From Castor canadensis (lineage: Eukaryota > Chordata > Mammalia > Rodentia > Castoridae), in contig NC_133398.1 of NCBI RefSeq assembly GCF_047511655.1, positions 108,020,332-108,084,331 of the forward strand: a stretch of DNA of 64,000 bases, written 5' to 3'. The translations under genes were made by a program, and so were the position numbers. Under the pieces are notes generated by a model. The model did not search any database, had not been told where the DNA came from, and was given only the letters and a program-made list of their open reading frames with translations. Every line of letters starts with the position of its first letter. Position 1 is the stretch's first letter. Of the stretch, positions 1 through 12,013 are shown piece by piece.

Positions 1-690
1 CCAAACTGTTCCACTTTTTCTTCACAGAAATTACTAGACTATCCTCAAATAAATTCTTACTTGCCTCTACCCTGGCTGCTACTATAGAAAGTGTTCTCAA
101 GTTGGATATATACTTTTTTGATATTTGAGGAAGTTTTGTTTACAACTGTTACCCTTTTATTCTCTTCAACCTATATATTGGAGCCAATGTTATTCTTGAA
201 ACATATACTAAATTCCCACAAACATATGTTAGTTATCCTACTGAGAAAATTCAAAGATAATGCAGCTTCCTACCCTTGAATCCAGGAAGGTGCTGGGTCA
301 TTGCATCCAGGAAAGAATGCTTAAGGACTGGATTTTCTTCTCAAATATCACATCACAGGGAAAACTGTTATCCACTGGGGTACATCTCATTTTCGTGAAA
401 TATTTTTGCATATTTTCAAACACATAATTGATCTGGCTGAATCTCTTCATATGCTTTTAAAAATAATATAATAAAGATGAATAATTTTAACAACATAGGT
501 TAATTAGAAAATAAGCAACTAGCTCTTTTATATTACTATTTGTATCAAATCCTTAGAAACATCAGTCTAATAAAAGAGAAGGACCACCAGAAGAGTGTTG
601 AGCTCCAGATTTTCACCAAAGACATCCAGCACTCTGTAAGTTTTTTTCAGACCAAAAAGAAAATTTCAAGTTCCTGACTTAGGCATAATG
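1..690. other. Non-coding stretch, nothing recognised
   Basis: AT-rich sequence. The only long frames are short and have no recognisable family signature. I see no RNA gene or clear repeat family here. Confidence 0.5.
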
Positions 691-692
691 AC

Positions 693-731
693 AGAGAGGG
701 AGGGAGGGAGGGAGGGAGGGAGGGAGGGAGG

Positions 732-795
<64 letters not shown>
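693..795 (+). repeat. (AGGG)n-(AG)n polypurine microsatellite
   Basis: An uninterrupted purine tract: roughly eleven AGGG units run directly into about thirty AG units. It is a pure polypurine/polypyrimidine mirror-like tract of the kind that can adopt triplex (H-DNA) structure and varies in length between individuals. No gene is adjacent. Confidence 0.95.
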
Positions 796-796
<1 letters not shown>

Positions 797-797
<1 letters not shown>

Positions 798-1764
798 TTA
801 TCAAGTATCACATGGAATCTTTCCTTAGGAAAGCATTTAGTTACACTTATTTTTGAAGGTCAGTTACATGCACCATGGCTCTCTATTCTTAAATACTTAT
901 GTATTTCATTAGAGTGAGGATTTTCTTGTTCGTAACTCCCATTCTGCAACTTCAGCAAATTCAATATTGTTTTTCTATATGATATGTGATATAGATTTGA
1001 TATAATGTGTGTATGTGTGTTTGTACAGTGCTGGTGTTCACCCCAATAGTATTCCCTTTTCCAGGACAAGATCCTCTAGAGTAAGTCATTGCATATAACA
1101 ATTATTTCATACGCAGTTTTGATAGGTCTTTCCTTCTTAAAAACATCAAGATTCAATAGAGCCAGCTAAGAGGGATGAAACTTTGAAGGGATCAGCATAT
1201 GTCTACCTCATCTTTTTTAATACTATTGAGAAAAATCCTGAACCTTCAATAGTACATAGCATTTAATTTCTAAAATTATATTACAGTAGCCAGGATGTTC
1301 ACAACGATGAGTAAAATATTCTAGATATTTTTATGTTCCTTAGTTCTGTATAGTGGTTCTAAATTGCACAAAATAGTACTGAAGGAGGAAAAGGATAGTA
1401 CCAAAACATTCTTTCCCAGTCAATAGAAAGCCACAAGATTGTTCTGACCTTTTTAATGCACCAAATGAATTGTGGATAGTTCTCATGTAAGGAAGCACAG
1501 GTTTGTCTCTGCCTGCTTGATTTCAGTGGTGACAAGTGCTTACATTTAGAATTTCTCAAGGAAAACTTCTTGACATTTTAAAAAGTCAACTATAATTAGG
1601 TCCAATTTACAAAACAATAAACATTTTGAGTGCACTGGTTTTTGTCTCATAATATGAAGATCTAGATCATCTTATGCATGGCAGCCCATTCAAATGGGAA
1701 AAAGTCACATTTCCATATTTGCAAATGTTTTAATGAATATTTTTAAAACTTTATTTGTTGTTGG
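797..1764. other. Non-coding stretch, nothing recognised
   Basis: AT-rich DNA with a short TG-rich run near 1005-1022. No coding or repeat family could be supported. Confidence 0.4.
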
Positions 1765-2212
1765 GTGCTGGTGGCACATGTCTGTAATCTTGGCTACTTG
1801 GTAGACTGAGATCAGGAGGACTGCAATTTGAGGACATTGCAGGCATAATGTTAATAAGACCATATTTCAAGCAATAGCTGAACATGGTGACATGTGCTGG
1901 TTATCCCAGCTAGGTGGGCAGCTGTGATCAGGAGGATTGTGGTTCCAGGCTAGCCTAGGGGGAAAAAAAAGTTTTTGAGGGCCCATTTCAACAGAAGAAA
2001 AGATCAGCATGGTAGCACATGCCTGTCATCTCAACAATAGCAGAGTCATAAAATGGAAGGATTGCAGTTCACTTGGTCCTGGACAGACATTGAGAACCTA
2101 TCTCTGAAATAACTAGAGAAAAATGGTCTGGAGACATGATTTATGTGGCAGAGTGCCGGTCTAGCAAATGTGAAACCCTGAGTTCAAACCTCAGCATCAA
2201 AAAAAAAAAAAA
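1765..2212 (+). mobile_element. Old composite SINE cluster (B1-like plus tRNA-derived), plus strand
   Basis: B1/7SL-like phrases ('ctggtggcacatgtctgtaa', 'gatcaggagga', 'agcacatgcctgtcatc') occur several times. They are followed by a tRNA-derived tail with a B-box-like 'gagttcaaacctcagcatc' and a 13-nt A tail ending at about 2212. At least two head-to-tail B1-like segments precede the tRNA-like part, so this is probably a nested or compound insertion. The family is inferred from motif order and not from a library match. Confidence 0.7.
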
Positions 2213-2680
2213 TCACTTAATTTCTCTCTTTTATTTTTTTTACAAAGAGCTTTGACTAGACAAATTTACCCATTTTGTCTACAAGAACACAATCTGGAAT
2301 AAATACAAATATTATTGGATTATTATTTTACTTACCCTGTTCCAGCTTTCATGAACACACACTGTCTTGCAAACCATATAAATTAAAAAATGATTAGCAT
2401 TTCAAAGAGTTTTTTTCTCTGTAAAACATTTAATGGTGGAATTTTAAAATTATAAGGGAGACTTTCCTGACATGTTAAAAACTGCAGAATCTTCTAACTA
2501 AATTTGAAGCTAAAGCTCAGTTGTACCCTCTAGATATTATAGCATAAAAAACTCTGACTTCTCACAGTTTTGTTGCTCTAAGCCATACTTTTGGGTTCTT
2601 AGAAAAAATTTCACAATTCTTAGGCTGTAAGAATGAATGTAATTTAAGACTATTTGTTTATAAAAATCCAATGAATCCTG

Positions 2681-2786
2681 GCCAGACTTGGTGGATAGCC
2701 TGTATTCATAGATATTTATAAGCCAGAAATTGGAAGCATTGTGGTTCATGGCTTGGCTGGGTAAAAACGAAAAAAAAAAAAAAAAA
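2681..2786 (+). mobile_element. B1-like SINE fragment with A tail
   Basis: It starts with 'gccagacttggtggatagcc', resembling the 5' end of a 7SL-derived SINE, and has a diverged body. It ends in a 16-nt A run interrupted once by 'cg' just upstream. Confidence 0.55.
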
Positions 2787-2929
2787 CAGTGAGAGCACTT
2801 TCAGAGCCAACTTTCATGTCAGCCAATTAGACCATAATAAAATAAAACACAATGAATTACAAAAGACTTTCCATAAATTTATTTTAGTACCATTTAAAAG
2901 CCTATGGGTGCCCACCTATGCTGTTTGTC

Positions 2930-3042
2930 TTTTTAACCAGAGTTTTGGTATATAGCTCAGACTGTCCTCAAACTCACAATCCTTTTGCCTCAGCCTTTGG
3001 AATGCTGGCTTTTGAGAGAGTGACACTATGTCCAGCCATTGT
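2930..3042 (-). mobile_element. B1-like SINE fragment, minus strand
   Basis: The plus strand reads the reverse complement of a B1/7SL SINE: 'tagctcagactgtcctcaaa', then 'cctcagcctttggaatgctg', then 'tgtccagcc'. Moderate divergence shows it is old. Confidence 0.7.
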
Positions 3043-3044
3043 TT

Positions 3045-6000
3045 TTCTTCTTTAAACACTGCCTATCAGATGATACAGAACTCATTGTGGATTTATATGT
3101 TATAAAATCTACATGCAGAGTATTTTTCTTATTTTATGATAATGTGTTTTGAAATTTAGATGGTTCAATGGTATCAACTCAGAATTCCTTTAATTATTTT
3201 CAGATTTTCTAGAAATTGTCTTTCTATTTTTATAGAGTATATCTGAATGTAATATGTACAAGAAATGATTTAATTCAGTTGAGAATGAGAATGGAGTAAA
3301 ATGTATGAAAGATTTTATTTTTGATTTTTAGATTATTTTAATAAATATCAAAAATGAAAATCTAACAAACTCTGAAAAGAAACTGCTCTCTCCATTGTGG
3401 TTTTTTGAAAATGTCCTTAATAGTCAGGTTTTTTTGGATTTTAGTGGAACTGAATACATAACTTGCAAAGGAATAATGCCATAATATCAAAACACAAATT
3501 GGGAACACAAGGAAAAGGATTCAGCTCCCCCTTTTAAAACCATTGGCCCAAGATTATGGAAGTAACCTCACAGTGCTCAAGACCAGTCCCCATGCCCTCT
3601 TTGAATACTGAAATTTTCTCTTCCTTAACAAAGATGTTATATTTCAAATCCTTTATTTGAAAAGAAATGTGTTATACTGAAATGCTCCCTAGTGACTTTC
3701 TGTTATATAAGGGACTGAAAAACATTTATCAAGTGTTTGTGTTCTGCATGTGCTTTATGAAGTCATCACTTGAAAGCAAGCTTTGTGTTGAATATGGATA
3801 ATAATTTGACAATAAGTATGTAATCACATGCTTTGGAATTTTTAATTTATAGCATTTTTCTCATTTATTTTTCATAGCCTGTTGCTGTCACTGCATCAAG
3901 TACTGATACAGTGAATGATATTATCAAGAAAACACTTTCAATGCTAGGAATAAGTGTAAGTTACTTACAAGCAATTTTTAAATTGAAAGAAACTTAGATT
4001 TTTGAGATTCATAAATTTGTTTTTATGTATACATATACATAAATATCATCATATGATATTTGATTATTATAGATATCAATGTCAAGTGTTGTCCCAACCT
4101 CACTTTTAGGAACTGAAGGCAGCTATGAGATAAGATTAGTCTATATATGAACACTCTTCTTGCATTCTCATTTTAACTTTCATGCCAATTGAAAGTCATA
4201 GCATAATGAATTGTGCTATATCTGTAGAAAACTAATAACAAGCATTTTGATTTTATAGATTATAAGCATATACAATAAAACTTGTATGAGATTTGTAATA
4301 GAAAGTTCTCACCTCCTTCATTAGAGTGTTCTTTTTGTATCATCTTTTCCGTTTTCTCCTTTCCCATACTTGTTTACTCAGATTCTCACCAGAAGACACA
4401 ATCTGAATGTGATGAAACCTACAGTACACGTTTTATTATACATTTTTACATAAAGAATATGTGGCTAGGAGCCATGTTCACTGGATATTGGTCCCAAGAA
4501 TTAGATAGCTGATACCTTTAAATAACTGATAAAGAGAGAAACAAGTTTGGATGAGACCATGGACTTGGGGGCATTTGTGTGTGCACCACTTTCATCCTGT
4601 TTCACTTTTAGGTGTCTATTGCTTTATGTTTTGATGGTGCTGGAATGTGCAACTAAGCACTTTTGGTAGAAAAGGTGCACATATTTGAGGATAAGGCTGG
4701 AAAAGAGGAGGAAGATACAACTCAGTTTTATTCAATTAAATGACTTGTGGACCAATAGGAAGTGAGAGAAGCATGGGTTAACATGGTTGCTTATATAAAA
4801 TTCTCATTGTAAAAATTCCTTGATATTGTGACACAATCTCTAAGATTTGTATTTAAATTTGACTGGGTGGTATAATCAAATCCCTTAGAAACTCAGGGTA
4901 GCCAGAATTTGGAATAATACATAAACCATTTTTATAGGAGTAGAATTTATTAATACATTGAAAAAGAGCCAAATTTATAACTTCTTAGTAAAGCAGACAC
5001 CTCCACACTAATTTCTATCTGTAGGATGTAATCTGCATAAAATTAAATCTTGGAAGACAATGAGTAGTTTTAGGGACAGAGTGGAGAGAGTCAATTAAAA
5101 TACAATTCATTTAGTTAATATTTGTGAATTTCCTTTGCTTAACAGCTCAGTACAAATGAAAGAATTTCTATTTTAATAAAGAAGTGAGGTTATTTGGTTA
5201 TGTATGTATGCCTGATGTAAGTGACTTCAACAAAAAATATCCAACGCCTGTCTTGTGAGAAAATATGCTTTATGAGGTCTTACTTCCTATTTGCCACGCA
5301 GTACTGAGCTGATGTAGCATGCTCATATGTGTACTTTTCACCAATATCTCCACTTGCAACATGTTTATGCTTTAACTCCTCCTTTAGTACTCCAAAATAA
5401 TTCAATGGAATGTATGTAACCTAGGTTTTTTTAAGTGGAATTTCAATATTGTTGGCCAATAGTTCTGCTGGCCCATTTCCCAGGTAGAGTTCCTATAAAG
5501 CTTCTCCCCCCAGGATAGGGCTGCTCTGACTAAAAGTTAACAGCTACTTCCCTCTGACATCTTCTGAAGGTCTCTTGAGCATCTGTCTCTTTTGCCCAGA
5601 GTTGGTTAGCTTGCAATGACTTCTAAGTTTTACTTTTGCTCAGGTGTAGTCATGGCATGTGTTTGGCTCTCTGAGCAACAAGTTTGTCTGTAGAAGGACA
5701 TGTGGCGGCAAAACCCAACATTCTCCTCAAACTGTGGAGATATCAGAAGGAAGGACACTGGGGATTAGACTTTCCATCCTTACTGAAGGAGCATGAGCTT
5801 GATTTCTTATTCCCTGGGTAACTCAGAAACTGATAGCTTGTTTGCATTGTGGAGAGTAGATCCGTGGTCCTTCAGAAGCCACGAGGCAAGAATCTGGAGC
5901 AATCAACTGGAGGCTTGAAAGTACACAGAAATTACTAAAATCAGTACTGTTGAAACTGTGGCCACCACATGCATACAATAGCAATTATACTGAAACAAAT

Positions 6001-7859
6001 TCCTTTCCTTTTTCGAAACACATAATTGTTGAGGAACTGTGTTCTTTAAGAATCTATTGTCAATGATTTTTTGTGATCCTTAGTTGTTTTGTCTCCCAGG
6101 GCTGTGAGAAGGAGTACCTGCTGTCCTTCATTTCTGGAAAGGAAGAAGCCCCATTCACACTCATTGGTAAATGTCAAGAAAAATCTAAAATATGATTGAT
6201 TGGGTTCAAAGTTGTACCTCTTAGTCTCAAAGTATTGATTGTTCTCTGACACTTAAATACCTCTTGTACATTTAAGAAATAATTACCTAGCACTTACTCT
6301 ATAAAGGTACCTGGAAACATCTCTTTACTCAAAAATTTCTGGTATAGTTGAACAGAAAAATATGAAGCTGTCTTCTGATTTTTCACACAAAAATGTTTTC
6401 TTAAAAAACAAGAACAGAACTATTTTGGCCAAAAAATATAAATTAAATTGCAAATTCATTGTCCCTATTTATTGTTCCTGTTCAGTAAAAATCCACTGTC
6501 CCTTTTTCTACAGACTAGGGAGCCTCTATTTTGTAAGGACCTTCTAAAATTCAGCCAGGATTGTATATCCACATACAAATATTTAACTGACACAAGCTCT
6601 ATTGTCAGGACTTTTCTCAGCATAAATGGAAAAGGAGATAATCAGGTTCCCAATGGCTTCCCTGACTGATCATCCTGAATTTATCATTTATTAGGTTGCA
6701 TTTTCCAGCAGGTCTTTTCATATATACTGATAGTCTACTCATCTTTAAAATAGTCATTAGAACAAATTAGCTGGAAACAAAATTCATAGGCCATCAAGTG
6801 TGGTTGAAGAAACAAAACCATTCCAGCATAGGAAGGGCCAGACAAATAGTGTATGCTGTAGTGAAAAGGAGATGATTTCTGACGAAAATCATAGAGCACT
6901 CTTCTTTTTAATAATGTAGACACTACTATATAATTAGGACAATGAAATACATTGGAGAACGATATATTGAAAACGTATTTACCTTAATATAATGTATTAA
7001 TTTGATAAGTAACATTGTCTCACTGATAATTTTAAGGATGGGAAAACCTTCACATATGGCTGGCTCTGAAGAACTCTAAGACCCCAGTATTCATGAGGAC
7101 CCATTATCAGCTTTTCTGATTCTGTACTTTTGATGTAACCTCAGTTCTCAAGTGTGAGTCAACTGTTGGTCATCCTGACGCCTTGGCTTTATTACATTGA
7201 TGCCAGAGGCATTTCTTTTATTCTAAAAATCAGAAGTTTCCATATTTCTTGTTCTGAATGCAGCTTCGACTTGTATCTGCCAGATGGAAAGGAAAAGCAA
7301 GAGGTCACCAAGTAACATCAGTAAAAAATGAGGAATTAATGAATGGGAGCTTATATGCTCTTCCTAGATATTGAAATTCAATTCTCATTACAATACCTTT
7401 GAGAATTCTTTGTAAAAGAAGTAATTCAAAGGATGAAAGAGCAAAACAAGTCACTAGCCATGCCGCTCCTGATGACTCTGGGTATGGTTTCCCTCCTTGC
7501 AGTGTTTTGCACATTGTTTTTGATTTCTAATACCCTGCAGTCTTCTTTCTACTCCCTTTCTGTGAGGAAACACCAGAAATACAACAGTGGGAGAGAAAGA
7601 TGAGGAAAACCTGTCCACTACTCAGGAGTAGCCTTGACTTGAGAACTGACGAGGGAAATAAAATATCCTTAGATAAAACTGACATCATGTATAACAAAAT
7701 GCTAATCTTAGCAATTATTGGCATGTATAGTTCGATTATTAAAGAATATTAGTAGCTAATGTCCATCAATATATTTTCTTACATCTTTATAAGTCTCTGC
7801 AATTGGGATGACAGATGTGTAAAATGATGACTACAAGGTTAGAGGAGTCAAGCAAAATG
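3045..7859. other. About 4.8 kb of non-coding DNA, nothing recognised
   Basis: Long AT-rich sequence with only short accidental frames. I found no splice-bounded conserved protein segment, RNA gene or clear transposon. It may contain very old repeats that cannot be recognised by eye. Confidence 0.4.
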
Positions 7860-9600
7860 CCTAAGATATCAAAACCTGTGTGATGTCAATGCAGGAACTA
7901 GAAGGCCTTAAATAGTCTTAGATGGGAACATAGCAAAAGTCACCATTAAACAATGCAGTGGTGAATCTATGCATTCCAAGCAAGGCAAAATATTTGAGTT
8001 TTTAAAAATCTCTTTATTAAACTCCTGTGCTTTGGCTCCTGTTTTCTGAATGGTCTCTTCAGTGAGTGTGCATAATTCATGCAGGAAACATAGCCTTCTT
8101 CACTCCATAGGCCCCAAGAGAACGATGCTCATATCACTGTTCATGAGCTCAGCAAAAGGTAAATTTGATCACAACCATCACCATCAGTTTGAATCAATAT
8201 TTTAATTTTCTCCACATAGGACATGAGTATCCGTACACTATTAAAATGAACCATCTCAGATATAAGGTGTCTATGCCGCAAGGACCAAGAAAGTTAACCT
8301 CTCGGACCCTCCAGGATTCCTTCCAGAAGCAGATGTCCCCAGATCTGGAAGGATATTTTTTCTTCAGCCAAAGCACCCACCCAAAGGCAAGTAGGGGAAC
8401 AGTGAGTACCTCCTTCCCATCTTTCAAGTGTCATCTCTTAGCTCACACCTCCATTTCTGACCAACAAAATCCATGACACATAAGTATTCTCCCTATGGCA
8501 GAAGATGATATATGCAGAAACTGAGTACTCACTCAGAATCAGGCGTAGAATGCCTATAAAGACTGAAGTTAAGACCCAAGTCCTGTCTAGGAGGATTTTT
8601 TGATTCCTCCTCCCTCAGAGATAATTGCTCTCTTAGCTCTCTTATCTGTTTTCCCAGAGCACTTTAGACAAAGAGTTATGCATGCACACATTTGTGTGTC
8701 TCATTACAGGATGGTCTCTGAGTTCTGGACTCTCATATCTTACCCACCCCACGTGCCATTATCTGGGATGAGAGTAGTCATGACTGCATGACTTAGACAC
8801 ACTTGGAACTGATGGTCTTGAGCAAAGTATTATGGTTTTACATGGAATCTCTCTTTTATCTGGAGTGCCTTTTCGTCTAGAACTCTACTCCATGGCAAGT
8901 TTGCACTCTACAGGTAGAATTGTAGAGAACTTTATCAATTCAGGGACTTTTTATTCATCCTTCTTACCAGTTTTTTCCTCTAATGTTACAATGTTCTCCC
9001 ACTGATATTTCTTTCTCTGATACAAATATGTTATTAATTTGGGATATATTTTGGCTGGAAAAGAGTTTCTTATTTTGCTGTTGCCAGTGTTATTCTGTAA
9101 GCTCACAGCTTATAATTTTTACATTTTCTCATACCCTAATTCATTCTGGGACACTTTAAAACAGGTTGCTTTTTCACCCTATATTTTCATGGCACCCACA
9201 TAAACATTCATTCATAATACGATATTTCCCATCAAATAACATACATCATAAAAGGTCTGACTAAGTTTGAAAATATTTTTGAGAATATATTGGACTCGGT
9301 GTTCACTTTGCTTTCAGTCTTTTCTCATAGAATAGCTTGCACATACAGCTTTATATCAAGGGACAGGGCATTATTATTATTTTTTTTCAAATTAAGACTA
9401 GGTAATAGAATACATTAGGGTAATTTTTTAAATAATAAAATCAGAGAAATCAAGTTGAATACCATAATTTAACTTGTGTATTTACATTCATAGTCATCAA
9501 ATTTGTACATATTGTCATCCAGGAATATCCTCCAGGATTGAAGAATGTGCGTACTTTCTTCTTATCTACCTTTTGAATTGGTGGGAGTGTGTACAACAGA
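7860..9600 (+). repeat. Diverged local duplication, copy 1
   Basis: The order of blocks matches copy 3 (15400-17070). Shared blocks are the 'tctatgcattccaagcaa' block (7968-7985 versus about 15519-15536), 'agagcactttagacaaag...tgtgtgtctcatta' (8656-8707 versus 16136-16185), and the stretch ending near a 'ttgaattggt' block (about 9573 versus 17070). Divergence is high, with many indels, so the duplication is old. The unit has no recognisable gene. An apparent 103-codon frame at 8165-8476 is not preserved in the sister copy, so it is not supported as coding. Confidence 0.7.
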
Positions 9601-10429
9601 TAGAGAGTTAATTTTGATTCAGTTAGAGGCTGCTAACTGAAATGAAGAGAAGTAGAGCTTGTTTTGTTGGGAGATGACTGTTTCCTAGGCTGCCTTAAAC
9701 TATCTGAGTGAGGGATAAAGTAAACCTCATCAAGAGTGCTATGAATCATTCCTTGTTCTGAGGAGTGCACTAGTCCAATGAGGTATAGATGGTGTCATAC
9801 CTGCAGGTTAAATCAAGGAATTAAATCTAAAGGAGATTTTATTAAATAGTCCAAGTCAGTGGCAGAGTCAGAAACCCACAGTGGCATCTCTGGCATCTCT
9901 GTTCCAGCCCCACAATCATTGCCCCTGTGTTTATAGAAAAGCCAAGTGAGCAGTTATTTAAAGATTTGTGGTCAAATGTCAATATTCTTGCAAATCTTGG
10001 CTCATCTATTATCTTTCTAAATGTTTGGTACATGCTATTTATTTAATAAACTATGAATGTGCCATGATTGGGAAAACATTCATAGCTCAGGAGTAGAAAC
10101 TTTGGACTCAGTTTTGAACACAGACTACCTGGTGAAGTGACCAGAGGCTGACTGAGGATTAACTCAGGCAGGCTGTTTCATTAAGGCTATTCCCTTGATG
10201 AGATAGACTTGACCGTGGTTGCATGTTTGGGAAGTAAACAGAAGGAGTTTTGCTTTGAAAGTAGGACATTATAAGACAACTGCAGTTGATACCAAATAGT
10301 TTTATCTTTCAAAATGGGATATGGCATGTCAATTCAGGGATCATATTTACCCTCCAGAATCTTGTCCAACTAGGTGTTAATGGTCTGATTATACCATACC
10401 ATAGACCAGAGACAAATCTGTCTAGGATA

Positions 10430-11830
10430 CATTCACATGGAAAGAACTAAACTGAGTCTGATCAGGCCACTAGGTCTAACCATCAGTTAATTGGTTTTGA
10501 TAAAGAAGAATATATTAACACTACAAGGCAATGAACCAATTTCAGAAGGTCGTACAGTTACAGTACAAATGGCTCAGTTCCTCTACTATGCACTGCACCT
10601 AGCATACTAAAAAAGGAAAATGGTGGGAACAAGGTGAAAGGAATGACACATTAAATGCAATAATCTCCCTTCTTCCTCTACTTCAGAGCCAACCACAGAT
10701 AAAACAAGATGCCTTTTCATGAATTGTATATCTCATCGGCATTCTAGATCCTGCCACAATATTTTTTGGGAAGCCCCACCACCTGCAAGGACAGGACTAC
10801 ATGTCAGAACTTCTCCCACGGGTATTTATGAGAATAACAGTCCATCATTTACAATTCTGGGGAAAAGAGCTTGTTGTTACATATTATGTTTAAAAGTTTA
10901 CTGCCCTACAGAAGCAAATTCTGTTCATGATCTAAAGATTTAAGTGAAAAAACTCCTGATAAAAGCCTGAAAGTATTAGGTTTATGGGACATGTGTATCA
11001 TTTCCCAGAAAGATCCCAAATGGAAGCAAGAATCCCTCACACATGAAAAGGCAAATGAAGTGTCTAAGAAAAATGGACCCTTGCACTTTCAATACAGGAC
11101 AGTTCAACAAAGACTGACTTTCTATAAATTGAGTTTGTTTCATCACCTCATATTTTTTAATGCAAGAACATACACCTATTTCAAGGCAAGAACCTCCACT
11201 TTCATTGGTCACATAGAGAACATGAATTCTCATATCAAAAAAGATACATCACAAAAGACCTAGCTGAGTCTCAAAATATAATTTGGAAAGCACCAGACTC
11301 AATGGTACTGAATAATTTTCCTCACTGAATTGCAACACATAATAGCTTTGTATCAAGGGACAGAGCATTCTCAATTTTCCCACTGAAGCAAAATACAGAA
11401 TAATTTGGGCAATTTTACACATAATAAAATCAGAACAATAAGACAGAATACAATTCAACATGCATATTTACATGCACAGTAATCCAACATTTGCTCATGT
11501 TAAGAACATCCATCCTCCAGAATTTAAGAAGGTGTTTCTTTTTTCTCACCTTATGAATTGTTTGTGGTGTAAAGTCATGTAGAGAGGAGGCATTGTCTAA
11601 AGGCTATTTATTCAATGAATGGTATAAATTACAAATTATGTTTGTAATAAATGAAGATTTTTTTTTCAAATACTCCTTTCCTTCACCATTCACCCCTTAA
11701 GAAAGGCAGGGACTTGCTTCAGAGAATTTATCATACCAAGGAAATGTAAATTTGATTGCCAGTTATTACAAATTAACTTTCAAGAAAATTACTAACATAG
11801 GGCAATGTTTAGGCATCTTCATGGCCTAAA
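10430..11830 (+). repeat. Diverged local duplication, copy 2 (internally deleted)
   Basis: 10430-10930 matches 17910-18330: 'aagaactaaactgag' versus 'aagaacctaactgat', 'ctctactatgca', and a 'gagaataacagtc' type block. 10880-11100 matches 17270-17480, including an identical 'gtattaggtttatgggacat'. 11190-11560 matches 16690-17060 ('ttcattggtcacatag', 'agctttgtatcaa'). Compared with copy 3, the central part is missing between about 11100 and 11190. No gene was found inside. Confidence 0.7.
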
Positions 11831-12011
11831 GATTTATGTGAAAACCTCATGATGAAATACTGAAAGCATTAGGGTTATGAGACTTTGGTATGATTTCCTA
11901 GACGGATTCCTAACAGAACCAAGAATCAGTCACAAAATAAATAGGTAAATTATGTGTCTAAGAGAAATGCAGCCTTGCACATTCATACAGAGTTTTTTTA
12001 AACCTCAGAAT
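11830..12011 (+). repeat. Left flank of duplication copy 3, up to the retrocopy insertion
   Basis: Matches 17330-17490 in order: 'cctaaagatt', 'gaaagcattagggttatg', 'gccttgcacattcatac'. Homology to the sister copy stops at about 12010, which places the 5' end of the PPP4R1 retrocopy. It resumes at about 15300 ('cccatgcctcc...gagtgataatgg' versus 17528-17550). Confidence 0.65.
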
Positions 12012-12013
12012 AG

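Noticed and set aside
8165-8476. 103-codon plus-strand frame in duplication copy 1
   Set aside because: The equivalent region of copy 3 (about 15700-16000) does not keep the frame, so it is not supported as coding.
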